DNA of 28,642 bases from an uncultured Candidatus Saccharibacteria bacterium (GCA_946480595.1 CAMLKC010000008.1:1-28642); one strand, 5' to 3'; numbered from the stretch's first letter, positions 15,598 to 23,194 are shown. Made by a program: numbers and translations. Notes: generated by a model not told the origin, from the letters alone.

Positions 15598-16142
15598 AGT
15601 TTGATACGAACTTTCGTGAGGTAGTATTTTAATTCCATGATGCTGCCACGAATATCCCCAAGGGCACGATGCTCTTCGGGCTTGGCAAATTTTTTACCGT
15701 ACTTGCCTTCGAACACCAGTTTCCAGGCGCTAACATCCAGCATCCGGTAATGCAGTCGCGTGTTCAGCCGCGACCACTGCTTGACGATAAACTGGCGGTC
15801 CATGTGAATGGAGTTGCCCGCTAAAATAACCGGCACGCCTGCCTTGAAATGGGCATCTACAAACGCCAGCAGTTCGTCCTCTATATCGGCCAGGTCTTTG
15901 CCGCCAGTATTCTGCGCAACCAGCCCGGACTTTGACTCGGGGTTAGCATCCCAAAAGACGCTGTTGGCCGTCAGGCGCTCTTGCAGGCTCATATCTTCGT
16001 TTTTTATAACGCCCTGGTATGTGGCGATTTCTTCAAAATCCCAGTCCGTCGCAATAGCTGCGACTTCAAGAATCAGGTCGTTTTCGGCATCGAGTCCGGT
16101 CATTTCCAGATCGACCCAAAGAATTTTTGCTTGTTTGCTCAT
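15594..16142 (-). CDS. orn: Oligoribonuclease
   Basis: A 182-aa DEDDh 3'-5' exoribonuclease that degrades 2-5 nt RNA fragments to mononucleotides and finishes mRNA and pGpG breakdown. The catalytic set is complete: D11 and E13 in WVDLEMTGLD, D115 in HMDRQFI, H158 in EEHRALGD, and D163. The length matches the family. The ATG at 16142 has a TATAGT box 6 bases upstream that sits directly after the stop of the previous gene. It forms a two-gene unit with the yjbR-like gene through a 4-base overlap. Confidence 0.96.
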   Translation of the reverse strand: MSKQAKILWVDLEMTGLDAENDLILEVAAIATDWDFEEIATYQGVIKNEDMSLQERLTANSVFWDANPESKSGLVAQNTGGKDLADIEDELLAFVDAHFKAGVPVILAGNSIHMDRQFIVKQWSRLNTRLHYRMLDVSAWKLVFEGKYGKKFAKPEEHRALGDIRGSIMELKYYLTKVRIKL

Positions 16143-16148
16143 ACTACT

Positions 16149-16154
16149 ACTATA
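16149..16154 (-). promoter_or_regulatory. -10 box of orn (leaderless)
   Basis: TATAGT on the minus strand ends 6 bases before ATG 16142. It abuts the stop codon (16155-16157) of the upstream gene. Confidence 0.5.
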
Positions 16155-16556
16155 CTACTGTTTCTGCTGCGGGAACAAATGGCGGATGGCAATGGTCAGC
16201 ATACTGACCGTTTGCACCAGCGTTGCTGCAAGCAGCAAGCGGAGGCTCCATTCGTCCAAGCGAAACTCCCACCAGCCGAATCCTTGCAAGAATGCCACGA
16301 CAAATACAACGCCCGTTTCAACGCCCAAGAACACAAACAAGCGTTTCAGTGTCATTTCTTTAAGCGTCTGGTCTTTCTCTTTGTTGTCGTTTTCGATCCG
16401 TTCGCGCCGAACCCGTTCTTCGTCTACCTGCGTACTGACCCGCTCCCGGTTCTGCCGTTTGCCATAGGAAAAAGCAGCCTCAGGCTGCTCGGCGACTTCT
16501 TTCAATTGTTCGAGCGCTAGCTGATAAAGCCCTTTGGAAGATCGTTTGGCGCTCAC
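16155..16556 (-). CDS. Small two-TM membrane protein paired with ImmA
   Basis: A 133-aa protein. Residues 1-70 are cytoplasmic, highly charged and predicted helical or coiled-coil (EERVRRERIENDNKEKDQTL within 46-66). Two TM helices follow at about 73-92 and 104-125, joined by a short WWEFRLDEW loop, with a Lys/Gln tail. Both ends should face the cytoplasm. The start is GTG and overlaps the immA stop by 4 bases (GTGA), so the two are almost certainly co-translated. I do not recognise the family. Being coupled to a putative protease suggests it is its substrate, anchor or inhibitor; that is inference. Confidence 0.82.
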   Translation of the reverse strand: MSAKRSSKGLYQLALEQLKEVAEQPEAAFSYGKRQNRERVSTQVDEERVRRERIENDNKEKDQTLKEMTLKRLFVFLGVETGVVFVVAFLQGFGWWEFRLDEWSLRLLLAATLVQTVSMLTIAIRHLFPQQKQ

Positions 16557-17098
16557 GATATTAACCCCAAGCGTTCAAGCCGTATAGCCATGGCAATTTT
16601 TGACACGCGGAATATCTCTGCTGCCCGCTCTATGTCAGGGTTAATGTCCCAGAGTTCTCGCAGCTTGTCCTCGGGCATCAATAGTTCTGCCGCAAAGTTG
16701 TTTGCCTCTCGCTCCCGCACAATGGCGGCTTCGTCGCTCAGTACGGGTACGTCGCGGCGGAACAAGGGCGACCCGCCGTCAACGTACTCGGCAAAATCAA
16801 CCAAACCGTCTTCTTTGTGTTCGTCCAGCCATTCACGGTGCAGCACATAGTGGCCAAACTCGTGGGCAAGCGTGAAGTTTTGACGTACCTGCGGCTTGGT
16901 CGCATTGATAACAACTTTAAGGCGGTCGTTCTGGTAATAAATAGCGCCTGATACTGTATCATCGACATTCTGCACATACACGATATCCACATCTCCTAGG
17001 CGCGCCGCCGTCTCGGCAAACGGAAACGGTACCAGCACCTGCGGGTTGTGGCTGCGCAAAAATTCTTCGGCTTTAGCCTTTATTACCTCGTAGTCCAT
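16553..17098 (-). CDS. ImmA/IrrE-family zinc metallopeptidase
   Basis: A 181-aa peptidase of the ImmA/IrrE (DUF955-type) family. HEFGH (79-83) supplies two zinc-binding His and the catalytic Glu, and E131 in the downstream EREANNFAAELLMP segment is the third ligand candidate. The N-terminal half (1-70) is the usual helical and beta-sheet part. ImmA cleaves the phage-like repressor ImmR and IrrE acts on DdrO; most relatives sit next to an HTH repressor, but none is visible here. Its neighbour is a two-TM protein. A TACAAT box ends 6 bases before ATG 17098, so a leaderless start is likely. Confidence 0.93.
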   Translation of the reverse strand: MDYEVIKAKAEEFLRSHNPQVLVPFPFAETAARLGDVDIVYVQNVDDTVSGAIYYQNDRLKVVINATKPQVRQNFTLAHEFGHYVLHREWLDEHKEDGLVDFAEYVDGGSPLFRRDVPVLSDEAAIVREREANNFAAELLMPEDKLRELWDINPDIERAAEIFRVSKIAMAIRLERLGLIS

Positions 17099-17104
17099 AG
17101 TGTT

Positions 17105-17110
17105 ATTGTA
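17105..17110 (-). promoter_or_regulatory. Extended -10 of immA (leaderless)
   Basis: TGCTACAAT on the minus strand, with the hexamer at 17105-17110, ending 6 bases before ATG 17098. It fills the 17-base gap after msrB. Confidence 0.5.
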
Positions 17111-17115
17111 GCACC

Positions 17116-17511
17116 CTACTTCTTGTCAGGAGTAAATTTCAAACTGAGTGAATTAATACAAAACCGCTTGTCTGTCGGCGTTTCAAATCCTTCGCCTTCA
17201 AAAACATGCCCCAAGTGACCGCCGCAGTTGGCGCAAGTCACTTCGGTCCGACTCATCCCTAAAGAATCGTCGGTATGAAACTCCACACTGCCGGGTGTGG
17301 CGTCGTAAAAACTGGGCCAGCCGCACTGCGCGTCAAATTTTGTCTTGCCGTCAAACAGCACCTGGCCGCAGGCAGCGCAGGCATAAACGCCATCGGCATA
17401 CAACCCGTCGTATTCACCGCTAAACGGCGCTTCCGTGTTCTTTTCACGCAGCACCGCAAACTGTTCCGGCGTTAAGAGTTCGCGCCACTGCTCATCTGTT
17501 TTGTTTTGCAT
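17116..17511 (-). CDS. msrB: Peptide methionine-(R)-S-oxide reductase
   Basis: A 131-aa repair enzyme that reduces the R epimer of methionine sulfoxide in proteins. Zinc-binding cysteines are C45/C48 in ACAACG and C93/C96 in CANCGGHLGH. The catalytic cysteine is C118 in RFCINSLSL, and C63 in QCGWPSF is the resolving candidate. It has the single MsrB domain, with no MsrA fusion. It starts at ATG 17511, three bases after the mscL stop, with GAAGG as SD, so it is the last gene of an argS-DUF2238-mscL-msrB run. Oxidative and osmotic protection genes together make sense for a surface-living small cell, which is inference. Confidence 0.96.
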   Translation of the reverse strand: MQNKTDEQWRELLTPEQFAVLREKNTEAPFSGEYDGLYADGVYACAACGQVLFDGKTKFDAQCGWPSFYDATPGSVEFHTDDSLGMSRTEVTCANCGGHLGHVFEGEGFETPTDKRFCINSLSLKFTPDKK

Positions 17512-17514
17512 ACT

Positions 17515-17913
17515 TTATCCCTTCTTCTTATCAAGCCGGTCAAGCCTAAGTGCGTGAATAACCAAATACACAGTCAGTGCAATAACCAAAAAGTTCACGA
17601 CGTCGTTTAAAAATGTTCCATAATGAAGCACCGCTTCTTTGCCGGCATCGGTTTTGCCAAGGTTGAGCGTCAGCCCTTTTAGGCCGTCAGACGACCCCAA
17701 AAACAGGCCGAGCGGCGGCATAATAATATTCTCTACCAGCGACTTCACGACGACGGTTACGGCACCTCCCAGCACCAGTCCCACCGCAAGTCCTATGACA
17801 CCTTGGGTGCGAATAAAGTCACCGAAACCAGCAGCAAAATGAACACTCCTCCCCTTTAATGCACTGGCTTTTTGCCGGGCGGCAGTCGTACGTTTTTTTG
17901 GTTGTTCTCCCAT
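17515..17913 (-). CDS. mscL: Large-conductance mechanosensitive channel
   Basis: A 132-aa channel that opens under membrane tension to release solutes. A Lys/Arg-rich extension (1-25) precedes the canonical FGDFIRTQGVIGLAVGLVLG (30-49). TM1 spans about 37-65 (VIGLAVGLVLGGAVT...), with the periplasmic loop at about 66-97. TM2 is at about 98-122 (YGTFLNDVVNFLVIALTVYLV), given by position, and a basic RLDRLDKKKG tail ends the protein. The N-terminal extension is longer than in typical MscL. A strong AAGGAGG SD lies 3-4 bases before ATG 17913. It sits between the DUF2238 gene and msrB. Confidence 0.94.
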   Translation of the reverse strand: MGEQPKKRTTAARQKASALKGRSVHFAAGFGDFIRTQGVIGLAVGLVLGGAVTVVVKSLVENIIMPPLGLFLGSSDGLKGLTLNLGKTDAGKEAVLHYGTFLNDVVNFLVIALTVYLVIHALRLDRLDKKKG

Positions 17914-17928
17914 ATTCCTCCTTGCAGG

Positions 17929-18549
17929 TTACTGTTGCTGTTTGGAAAAATGCGCCACTAGTTTGCCAAGCCCCACCGGGTCTTTTTGGGCGGTGGTCAG
18001 CCGCCACACCACAGCGACAATCACCGCGCCGCAGGTATCGAACAACAGGTCGAGCATCGTATCGTTCAGGTCACCATTTTGTGAGGTCGTACCAAATATA
18101 CTATCGCTTGCGAACTCCGCCAATTCCCATATAACGGCAAAAACTGCAGCTGTTCCAATCACCATGTAGCTTTGTAGCCACCGCGGCAAACGCAGCGACT
18201 TGTCCTGCAAATACACCATCCACAAAACCACGCCGAGGCCAATCAGCACGCCGCTTGCAAAGTGCATCCAATCGTCCCAGATCCAGATACGCGCATACAT
18301 ATCAAACACTTCGCCCGAAAACATCGAAGCGAAAACGAATCCCACGTACATGGTCTGCAGCCATAGCGGCAAGCGCACGCGCAATTTCCGCTCCAGAATA
18401 AGCGGCAAAAAACTAACCGTCAGCGTAAAAACAGAGGCGAGCAGATGTACTTGGTCGCCTTTTGCAAACGTGACCACTGCCCCGCCAAGCATAATGAGCT
18501 CCAGCGGAATCGCAAGTATATGGCGGCGAAGCGTCCCGTAATCGTTCAC
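17929..18549 (-). CDS. DUF2238-like integral membrane protein
   Basis: A 206-aa polytopic membrane protein with about five or six hydrophobic helices. The conserved polar motifs WDDWMHFASG, ELAEFASD and NDTMLDLLFD, together with a final DTCGA, are typical of DUF2238 (YjdF-like) proteins, whose role is unknown. These paired Asp/His/Glu residues inside the membrane could bind metal or protons; that is inference. It begins with GTG, one base after the argS stop (ATGTAACGTG), with GGAG further upstream. The neighbours argS and mscL run in the same direction with short gaps. Confidence 0.83.
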   Translation of the reverse strand: MNDYGTLRRHILAIPLELIMLGGAVVTFAKGDQVHLLASVFTLTVSFLPLILERKLRVRLPLWLQTMYVGFVFASMFSGEVFDMYARIWIWDDWMHFASGVLIGLGVVLWMVYLQDKSLRLPRWLQSYMVIGTAAVFAVIWELAEFASDSIFGTTSQNGDLNDTMLDLLFDTCGAVIVAVVWRLTTAQKDPVGLGKLVAHFSKQQQ

Positions 18550-18550
18550 G

Positions 18551-20185
18551 TTACATTCGCTCCGGCGCTTTGATGCCTAGAATCGACAGGCCGCTCTTTA
18601 GCGTCGTGGCGTATTGACCGACAAGTGCCACGCGCTCAGCTTCACGGTCACTACCTACCACCTGATTTTTTTCGTAGAAACGATTGAATTCCTGAGCGAG
18701 TTCGTAAAGGTACGTGCAAATCTGGTGCGGCAACAATTCGCGTTGCGCCGTGGTAATGACATCGGTATATTCGGTCATTTTACGCACCAATGCACGTTCG
18801 GTGTCGGCAAGATCGATATCGGCTATTTCTTTAGGGACGACGGTCGCCTTTTCAAGCATGCTCGAGGCGCGCGCGTACGCGTACTGCAAATACGAGCCGC
18901 TGTTACCATGCAGACTGACAGCCTCGTTGATATCAAATACGACATCCGAACCAATACGGACTTTTAAGAACTGGTAGCGCAGTGCACCTGCCACAATAGC
19001 ATCTGTCGCTTCCCCGCCGCGCTCAGCAATCGCTTCGCCGATACGATCGAACAACCAGTTAATCTCAACGACGTCGCCGGTGCGGGAGCTCATTTTTCCG
19101 GTGGTCAGTTTCACTGTGCCGGTCGATATATTCACTGTCACATCTTTAAGCTCCGGCAGGCAAAGCTCTGCCGCTTTGATAACCCCGCGGAAGTAATCGC
19201 GCTGTTCTTCTGCCGTGACAATGTAGCTTTTCTTGGCGTGAAAATCATTGTTTTTCAGCTGCATAAGACCGAGGTCACGGGCGCCATACAGGCCGCGTCC
19301 GCGTGACGTGACAAATGCATTGTCAAAAATGCCGTATTTTTCGCCCGGAAATATCAATGCGCCGTCACTTTCGACAAACACGTCGCCGACATGCGCTTTT
19401 ACTGTTTCCACGCCCAGCGCGTCAGCGTCACCTTCCAGGTAACGCTTTTCAATCGGCTTGTTGCCCAGCCGCGCCACAATAGCGTCAATTTCCACAAAGC
19501 TCCACGCCTTGCAGGTCTCATAAATTTCTTTATACAAAGGATCATCGAGTGTGAACGACTGCTGTGTCAGCGCTTCGATCTCCTGTTTTGCCTGTTCGTC
19601 GTTTTTGGCTGCCGTCGCGCCCTCGGCGTACATCCGCGACATAAAGCTGTTGCGGTCTCCGCGAGCAATAGCGTGCAGTTTGCTGATATCTCCGTCGACA
19701 TACTTTAGCAGCGACCACATACTTTTACCCACGTGTGCGCCTACGTCACCGTGATAACTGACTCGGTGAACCTCAGCGCCATCGGCATCGAGCAGGTTGG
19801 CGACTGTGTCAGCTAAAATTGCATTGAAGGCGTGGCCAATATGCATCGCCTTAAATGGGTTCGGATTGTTCGTTTCAATCACAATCCTTTCACCTTCGCG
19901 GCCACGCAGGGCAGCATGGTCAAGCGACGCAAGCAGTGCCGCGCCGTCCAGACGCAGGTTGATAAAGCCCGGACCGGCAACGGTTACCTCAGAAAATTCG
20001 CCTGTCTCGCGGAGCGCGTCGGCAATCTGCCCTGCGATTTCACGAGGGTTTTTACCAAGAGGCTTCGCTAGCTGAAGCGCGACATTTGTCGCATAGTCAC
20101 CGAACTGCGGGTCGGGACGCGTTAAAATGACATCGTGAGAAATGTCGAATAATTCGCGTACGATTTGAGAAACTTTTTTATCCAT
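18551..20185 (-). CDS. argS: Arginyl-tRNA synthetase
   Basis: A 544-aa class I tRNA synthetase that charges tRNA-Arg. The N-terminal Add1-like domain (1-100) is present. HIGH is at about 115-118 in FKAMHIGHAFN, and the KMSS loop is at about 364-367 in TGKMSSRTG. The C-terminal anticodon-binding domain ends with LSILGIKAPERM. The start can be GTG 20188 or ATG 20185; I take ATG because the TATAAT box then lies 8 bases upstream and AGAGG reads as a weak SD. The promoter is embedded in a perfect 7-base inverted repeat. It is slightly shorter than E. coli ArgS, but no essential motif is missing. Confidence 0.96.
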   Translation of the reverse strand: MDKKVSQIVRELFDISHDVILTRPDPQFGDYATNVALQLAKPLGKNPREIAGQIADALRETGEFSEVTVAGPGFINLRLDGAALLASLDHAALRGREGERIVIETNNPNPFKAMHIGHAFNAILADTVANLLDADGAEVHRVSYHGDVGAHVGKSMWSLLKYVDGDISKLHAIARGDRNSFMSRMYAEGATAAKNDEQAKQEIEALTQQSFTLDDPLYKEIYETCKAWSFVEIDAIVARLGNKPIEKRYLEGDADALGVETVKAHVGDVFVESDGALIFPGEKYGIFDNAFVTSRGRGLYGARDLGLMQLKNNDFHAKKSYIVTAEEQRDYFRGVIKAAELCLPELKDVTVNISTGTVKLTTGKMSSRTGDVVEINWLFDRIGEAIAERGGEATDAIVAGALRYQFLKVRIGSDVVFDINEAVSLHGNSGSYLQYAYARASSMLEKATVVPKEIADIDLADTERALVRKMTEYTDVITTAQRELLPHQICTYLYELAQEFNRFYEKNQVVGSDREAERVALVGQYATTLKSGLSILGIKAPERM

Positions 20186-20208
20186 CACCTCTTATTATAA
20201 CAGAGGTG
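20186..20208 (-). promoter_or_regulatory. argS extended -10 flanked by an inverted repeat
   Basis: TGTTATAAT on the minus strand, with the hexamer at 20194-20199. It lies inside a perfect inverted repeat CACCTCT (20186-20192) and AGAGGTG (20202-20208), with a 9-base centre. It may be an operator or a chance repeat. Confidence 0.45.
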
Positions 20209-20231
20209 AAAAAAGTTAGGACACAATTATG

Positions 20232-20372
20232 TTATTCGTTCGCTTCTTCTTCGACCGGCGCGTAGACGGTCGTTGTCGATACAGGGCTGATACCCTTTAT
20301 CGTGTGAAGCAAAATCCGAAGCGTGTCGATATCGTCGCTTGTGATTTCTGGTGTTTTTTCTTCTTCAGCCAT
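20232..20372 (-). CDS. Small 46-aa acidic protein
   Basis: An ORF too short for most calls but with good coding features: it starts MAEEEKTPEITSDDIDTLRI, has a conserved-looking hydrophobic/polar alternation in the middle (ILLHTIKGIS, 20-29), and ends VEEEANE before TAA. It is acidic at both ends and has no cysteine or TM segment. The codon mix resembles neighbouring genes rather than random sequence. I do not recognise it. It fills an otherwise empty gap between argS and the pilin promoter. There is no clear SD; a weak AGG lies about 12 bases upstream. Confidence is moderate. Confidence 0.6.
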   Translation of the reverse strand: MAEEEKTPEITSDDIDTLRILLHTIKGISPVSTTTVYAPVEEEANE

Positions 20373-20410
20373 ATTTGTTTTTGCCTGTTTACTTATTAAC
20401 ATTACCATTT

Positions 20411-20438
20411 TTAGACAGAAAAGTCAATGTGCTATAGT
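20411..20438 (+). promoter_or_regulatory. Promoter of the prepilin pair (leaderless)
   Basis: TTAGAC (20411-20416), a 16-base spacer and TGCTATAGT, with the hexamer at 20433-20438, ending 6 bases before ATG 20445. Confidence 0.6.
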
Positions 20439-20444
20439 GGGATT

Positions 20445-20981
20445 ATGAAGAAAACCACAAGCGGTTTTACTATAGTCGAACTCATTGTCGTTGTTGTCGT
20501 TATTGGAATTCTAGCGACAATCACTATTGTTGCTTACGGGGATTTTCAGGCCCGATCGACTGCGGCGGCCGTTGAAACCGGCATAAAGGACATTGAAAAA
20601 AATTTGCGGCTATACGCATCTGAACAACAATGGGGTTCTTGGCCGCGCGACAACGCCATTGACCCAGGAAAATCCAACCCGTCGTTCCAAACACTTATTA
20701 ACGATCTGCCGGAATTCAAAAAATACCTCTCTACCACCCCCTCCACGGGTGACCTCCCAGCTTCGGCGTGGGTATATGACTACGACGGCGACATTAAACC
20801 CGACTGCGGCTCCAAATATAACGGAACCAACATCGTCCTTACCGGAATAAGTCAAAACGTAGTCAACTATATCGATAGTGACATAGACGACGGTGACAAC
20901 AACTGTGGCCGGATCCGCTATGACGCCAGCGTACAGAAACTGTTTTATTCCTTCAGTTACACCGATGATTTAAGTCTCTAA
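20445..20981 (+). CDS. Type IV prepilin-like protein 1
   Basis: A 178-aa prepilin. The leader is MKKTTSG; cleavage and methylation are expected after G7 at FTIVE, with conserved E12 (E5 of the mature form). The hydrophobic alpha1 helix spans about 8-31. The globular head has cysteines C121 and C154, likely a disulfide, and a DSDIDDGDNNCGRIRYD segment (144-160) rich in Asp that could bind calcium as in pseudopilin loops. Type IV pili in this group support twitching and host contact, as is known in general. The start at 20445 was chosen because the -10 box ends 6 bases upstream; 20427 lies inside the promoter. It is followed 7 bases later by a paralogue. Confidence 0.93.
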   Translation: MKKTTSGFTIVELIVVVVVIGILATITIVAYGDFQARSTAAAVETGIKDIEKNLRLYASEQQWGSWPRDNAIDPGKSNPSFQTLINDLPEFKKYLSTTPSTGDLPASAWVYDYDGDIKPDCGSKYNGTNIVLTGISQNVVNYIDSDIDDGDNNCGRIRYDASVQKLFYSFSYTDDLSL

Positions 20982-20988
20982 AACGACA

Positions 20989-21564
20989 ATGATAAGGCAT
21001 AAAAATAACACAAAAGGATTCACGATCGTCGAGTTGCTGATCGTTATTGTCATCATCGCTATTCTCGCTGCCATCGTGATCGTGGCATATAACGGGGTGC
21101 AGACCCGGGCCAAAGCATCGGCAATCACCAGCGGCTTAAAGAGCGCGGAGAAAGCCTTCCGCCTTTACGCTATCGACAAAGGTTACGACAACTGGCCAGC
21201 CGACAGCACTATGGTCGCCGGTGTCTCTACCAACCCTACGCTTCAACAATTCATCGATAATACGACCTTTAAAAATTACATGCAAAAAACACCAGCCATC
21301 GCCAATACCCCATCTCTTTACTGGTTTTACGATTACGACACAGACACCCGGCCAAAATGCGGCAGCAGATATGCCGGCGTAAATATCATTGTCCTTTATA
21401 TGTCACAGGACCTTGCCACTCAAATAGACAAAGATATTGACGACGGCGACATCAACTGTGGTCGCGTCCGCTACGACGGCACAACCACGCCGGCTCAACC
21501 ATACTTTTTCTACTCGCTCAGCTTTGGTAAAGAACTAGAGTGCTTCTCTAGCTGCACGAATTAA
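20989..21564 (+). CDS. Type IV prepilin-like protein 2
   Basis: A 191-aa prepilin paralogous to the one before it. The leader ends at G10, followed by FTIVE with E15, and alpha1 spans about 11-35. The head repeats the same plan: a YDYD(T/G)D turn, CGSRYAGVN with C124, and a DKDIDDGDINCGRVRYD segment (148-163) with C157. A C-terminal CFSSC pair (C185, C189) is extra. The two genes are probably a tandem duplication that has since diverged. No SD is visible in the 7-base gap, so translation may depend on coupling with pilin 1. The last 30 bases overlap the 3' end of the opposite-strand pyrG. Confidence 0.92.
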   Translation: MIRHKNNTKGFTIVELLIVIVIIAILAAIVIVAYNGVQTRAKASAITSGLKSAEKAFRLYAIDKGYDNWPADSTMVAGVSTNPTLQQFIDNTTFKNYMQKTPAIANTPSLYWFYDYDTDTRPKCGSRYAGVNIIVLYMSQDLATQIDKDIDDGDINCGRVRYDGTTTPAQPYFFYSLSFGKELECFSSCTN

Positions 21565-23136
21565 ACCCAAAAAAAGCGGGTGCGGGCGAGTAGGCCGACT
21601 CCTAAATTCAGGATGCGCCTGGGTTGCGACAAAGTAGTCGTTCGCCGGAGCTTCAATGAACTCTACAAGCTTGCCGTCTGGTGAAAGGCCGCTTACTTTC
21701 ACGCCACCCTGCTCAATCTGCTGCATAAACTTTTGGTTCACCTCATAACGGTGGCGATGGCGCTCGACTACGGCTTTACAGCCATAGACCGCGGCTACCT
21801 TGGAACCAGCAGTAAGTTTGGCTGGATAATCACCAAGGCGAAGCGTACCCCCTGTCGATTCTTTTCCCGCCTGGCCTTCCATAATATAGACGACATTATT
21901 TTTCGTATCCTCAAATTCAGTACTGTGCGCATCGCTGAGGCCGCTTTTTCGAGCAGCGGCAATAACCGCCGCTTGGAGTCCGAGACATATGCCAAGGTAC
22001 GGCTTGTTGTGGTCGAGAGCATAGCGCGCAGCGGCAATCTTTCCCTCGACACCTCGCGAGCCAAAGCCTCCGGGCACCAGCAGCGCATCTACCTTAGCAA
22101 AATCTTCATCATTCGCAGTTTCGGCGTTGATCCACTGTACGTTCAGCCCTACACCCTCGTTCCAGGCCGCTGCTTTTAGCGCCTCGGTCACCGAAAGATA
22201 CGTGTCTTCGTTGTCCATGTATTTGGCAACCAGCCCGACGCTTACCGTCGAGGCAGGCTTGCTATTTTGTGCCGTAACAATGCGCTCCCACGCCGAAAAA
22301 TCAGGCGTTGCCGTAAGGCCGGTAAACTTAGTCAGCATTTTGTGGATGCCATTGCTCGCGAGGATGAGTGGAATACGAAAAACTGTATCGACATTCGGCA
22401 TCAGCTGTACGTTTTCTTCTGGCACGCCGCCAAACAAGCTGATTTTTTTGGCAACGCTCGCAGGAGCCGGCTCATCTGTCCGCACCACTACACTGTCGGG
22501 TACAATACCGAACCCGCGCAGGTCATTCAGTGCGTTTTGCGCCGGCTTGGTCTTGAATTCTTTGCTTGTGCCAATAAACGGCACGTACACTACGTGAACG
22601 AACAGGCAGCGGTCACGGCCGACGCGCTGGGCGAACTCGCGAATTGCCTCGATGTAGCTTAGCCCTTCGTAATCGCCGACCGTCCCGCCGATCTCGACAA
22701 TATGCACATCGCTTCCCTTGCCTGCTTTAAGAATCGCGCGTTGGATTGCCTGGGTGAGGTGCGGCACTAGCTGGACGGTTTTGCCGCGGAATTTGCCGGC
22801 GCGTTCATCGGCAATAAGTTCTTGCAGTAATTTCCCCGAAAGCGTGGCATTTTTTTGAGTTAATTCCAAATCCAAAAAACGCTCGTAATGCCCTAGGTCA
22901 AGGTCCGTTTCGGCGCCGTCTTTGGTGACGAAACATTCGCCATGTTCCGCAGGATTCAAAAGGCCCGCATCTACATTGAGATACGGGTCACACTTTTGAA
23001 TTGAAATGGCAGCGCCTTTAGCCTGCAACACGGCACCGATGCTGGCAGCGGTGATGCCTTTTCCTACCCCCGAGAGTACACCCCCAGTTACGAATATATA
23101 TTTTTCTTTTTGTCCCATGTCAAATGTATTCTCCAT
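21535..23136 (-). CDS. pyrG: CTP synthase
   Basis: A 533-aa two-domain enzyme that makes CTP from UTP, ATP and glutamine. The N-terminal synthetase has GGVLSGVGKG (18-27), DPYLNVD (50-56) and the GGTVGDYE segment (150-157). The glutamine amidotransferase domain (about 297-533) has the triad C384 in GICLGLQ and H508/E510 in AHPEF. Length and motifs are normal. The start at 23136 has a TATAAT box 8 bases upstream; the alternative M7 is less well placed. Convergent with the pilin 2 gene, its last 30 bases overlap that gene's end. Confidence 0.97.
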   Translation of the reverse strand: MENTFDMGQKEKYIFVTGGVLSGVGKGITAASIGAVLQAKGAAISIQKCDPYLNVDAGLLNPAEHGECFVTKDGAETDLDLGHYERFLDLELTQKNATLSGKLLQELIADERAGKFRGKTVQLVPHLTQAIQRAILKAGKGSDVHIVEIGGTVGDYEGLSYIEAIREFAQRVGRDRCLFVHVVYVPFIGTSKEFKTKPAQNALNDLRGFGIVPDSVVVRTDEPAPASVAKKISLFGGVPEENVQLMPNVDTVFRIPLILASNGIHKMLTKFTGLTATPDFSAWERIVTAQNSKPASTVSVGLVAKYMDNEDTYLSVTEALKAAAWNEGVGLNVQWINAETANDEDFAKVDALLVPGGFGSRGVEGKIAAARYALDHNKPYLGICLGLQAAVIAAARKSGLSDAHSTEFEDTKNNVVYIMEGQAGKESTGGTLRLGDYPAKLTAGSKVAAVYGCKAVVERHRHRYEVNQKFMQQIEQGGVKVSGLSPDGKLVEFIEAPANDYFVATQAHPEFRSRPTRPHPLFLGLIRAAREAL

Positions 23137-23144
23137 GGGATTTC

Positions 23145-23150
23145 ATTATA
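23145..23150 (-). promoter_or_regulatory. Extended -10 of pyrG (leaderless)
   Basis: TGTGCTATAAT on the minus strand, with the hexamer at 23145-23150, ending 8 bases before ATG 23136. No -35 is seen. Confidence 0.5.
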
Positions 23151-23169
23151 GCACACTTTTCCATCCCTA

Positions 23170-23183
23170 CGCTACATGTAGCG
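23170..23183. repeat. 14-base palindrome between zwf and pyrG
   Basis: CGCTACATGTAGCG is a perfect palindrome in the 58-base gap, positioned where a pyrG -35 would lie. It may be an operator; as RNA it gives a short 5-bp hairpin without a T-tract. Confidence 0.4.
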
Positions 23184-23194
23184 GTACTTGTTGT

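Noticed and set aside
15808..16520. Long plus-strand open frames opposite orn and the two-TM gene
   Set aside because: Shadow frames of genes with clear catalytic motifs on the other strand.
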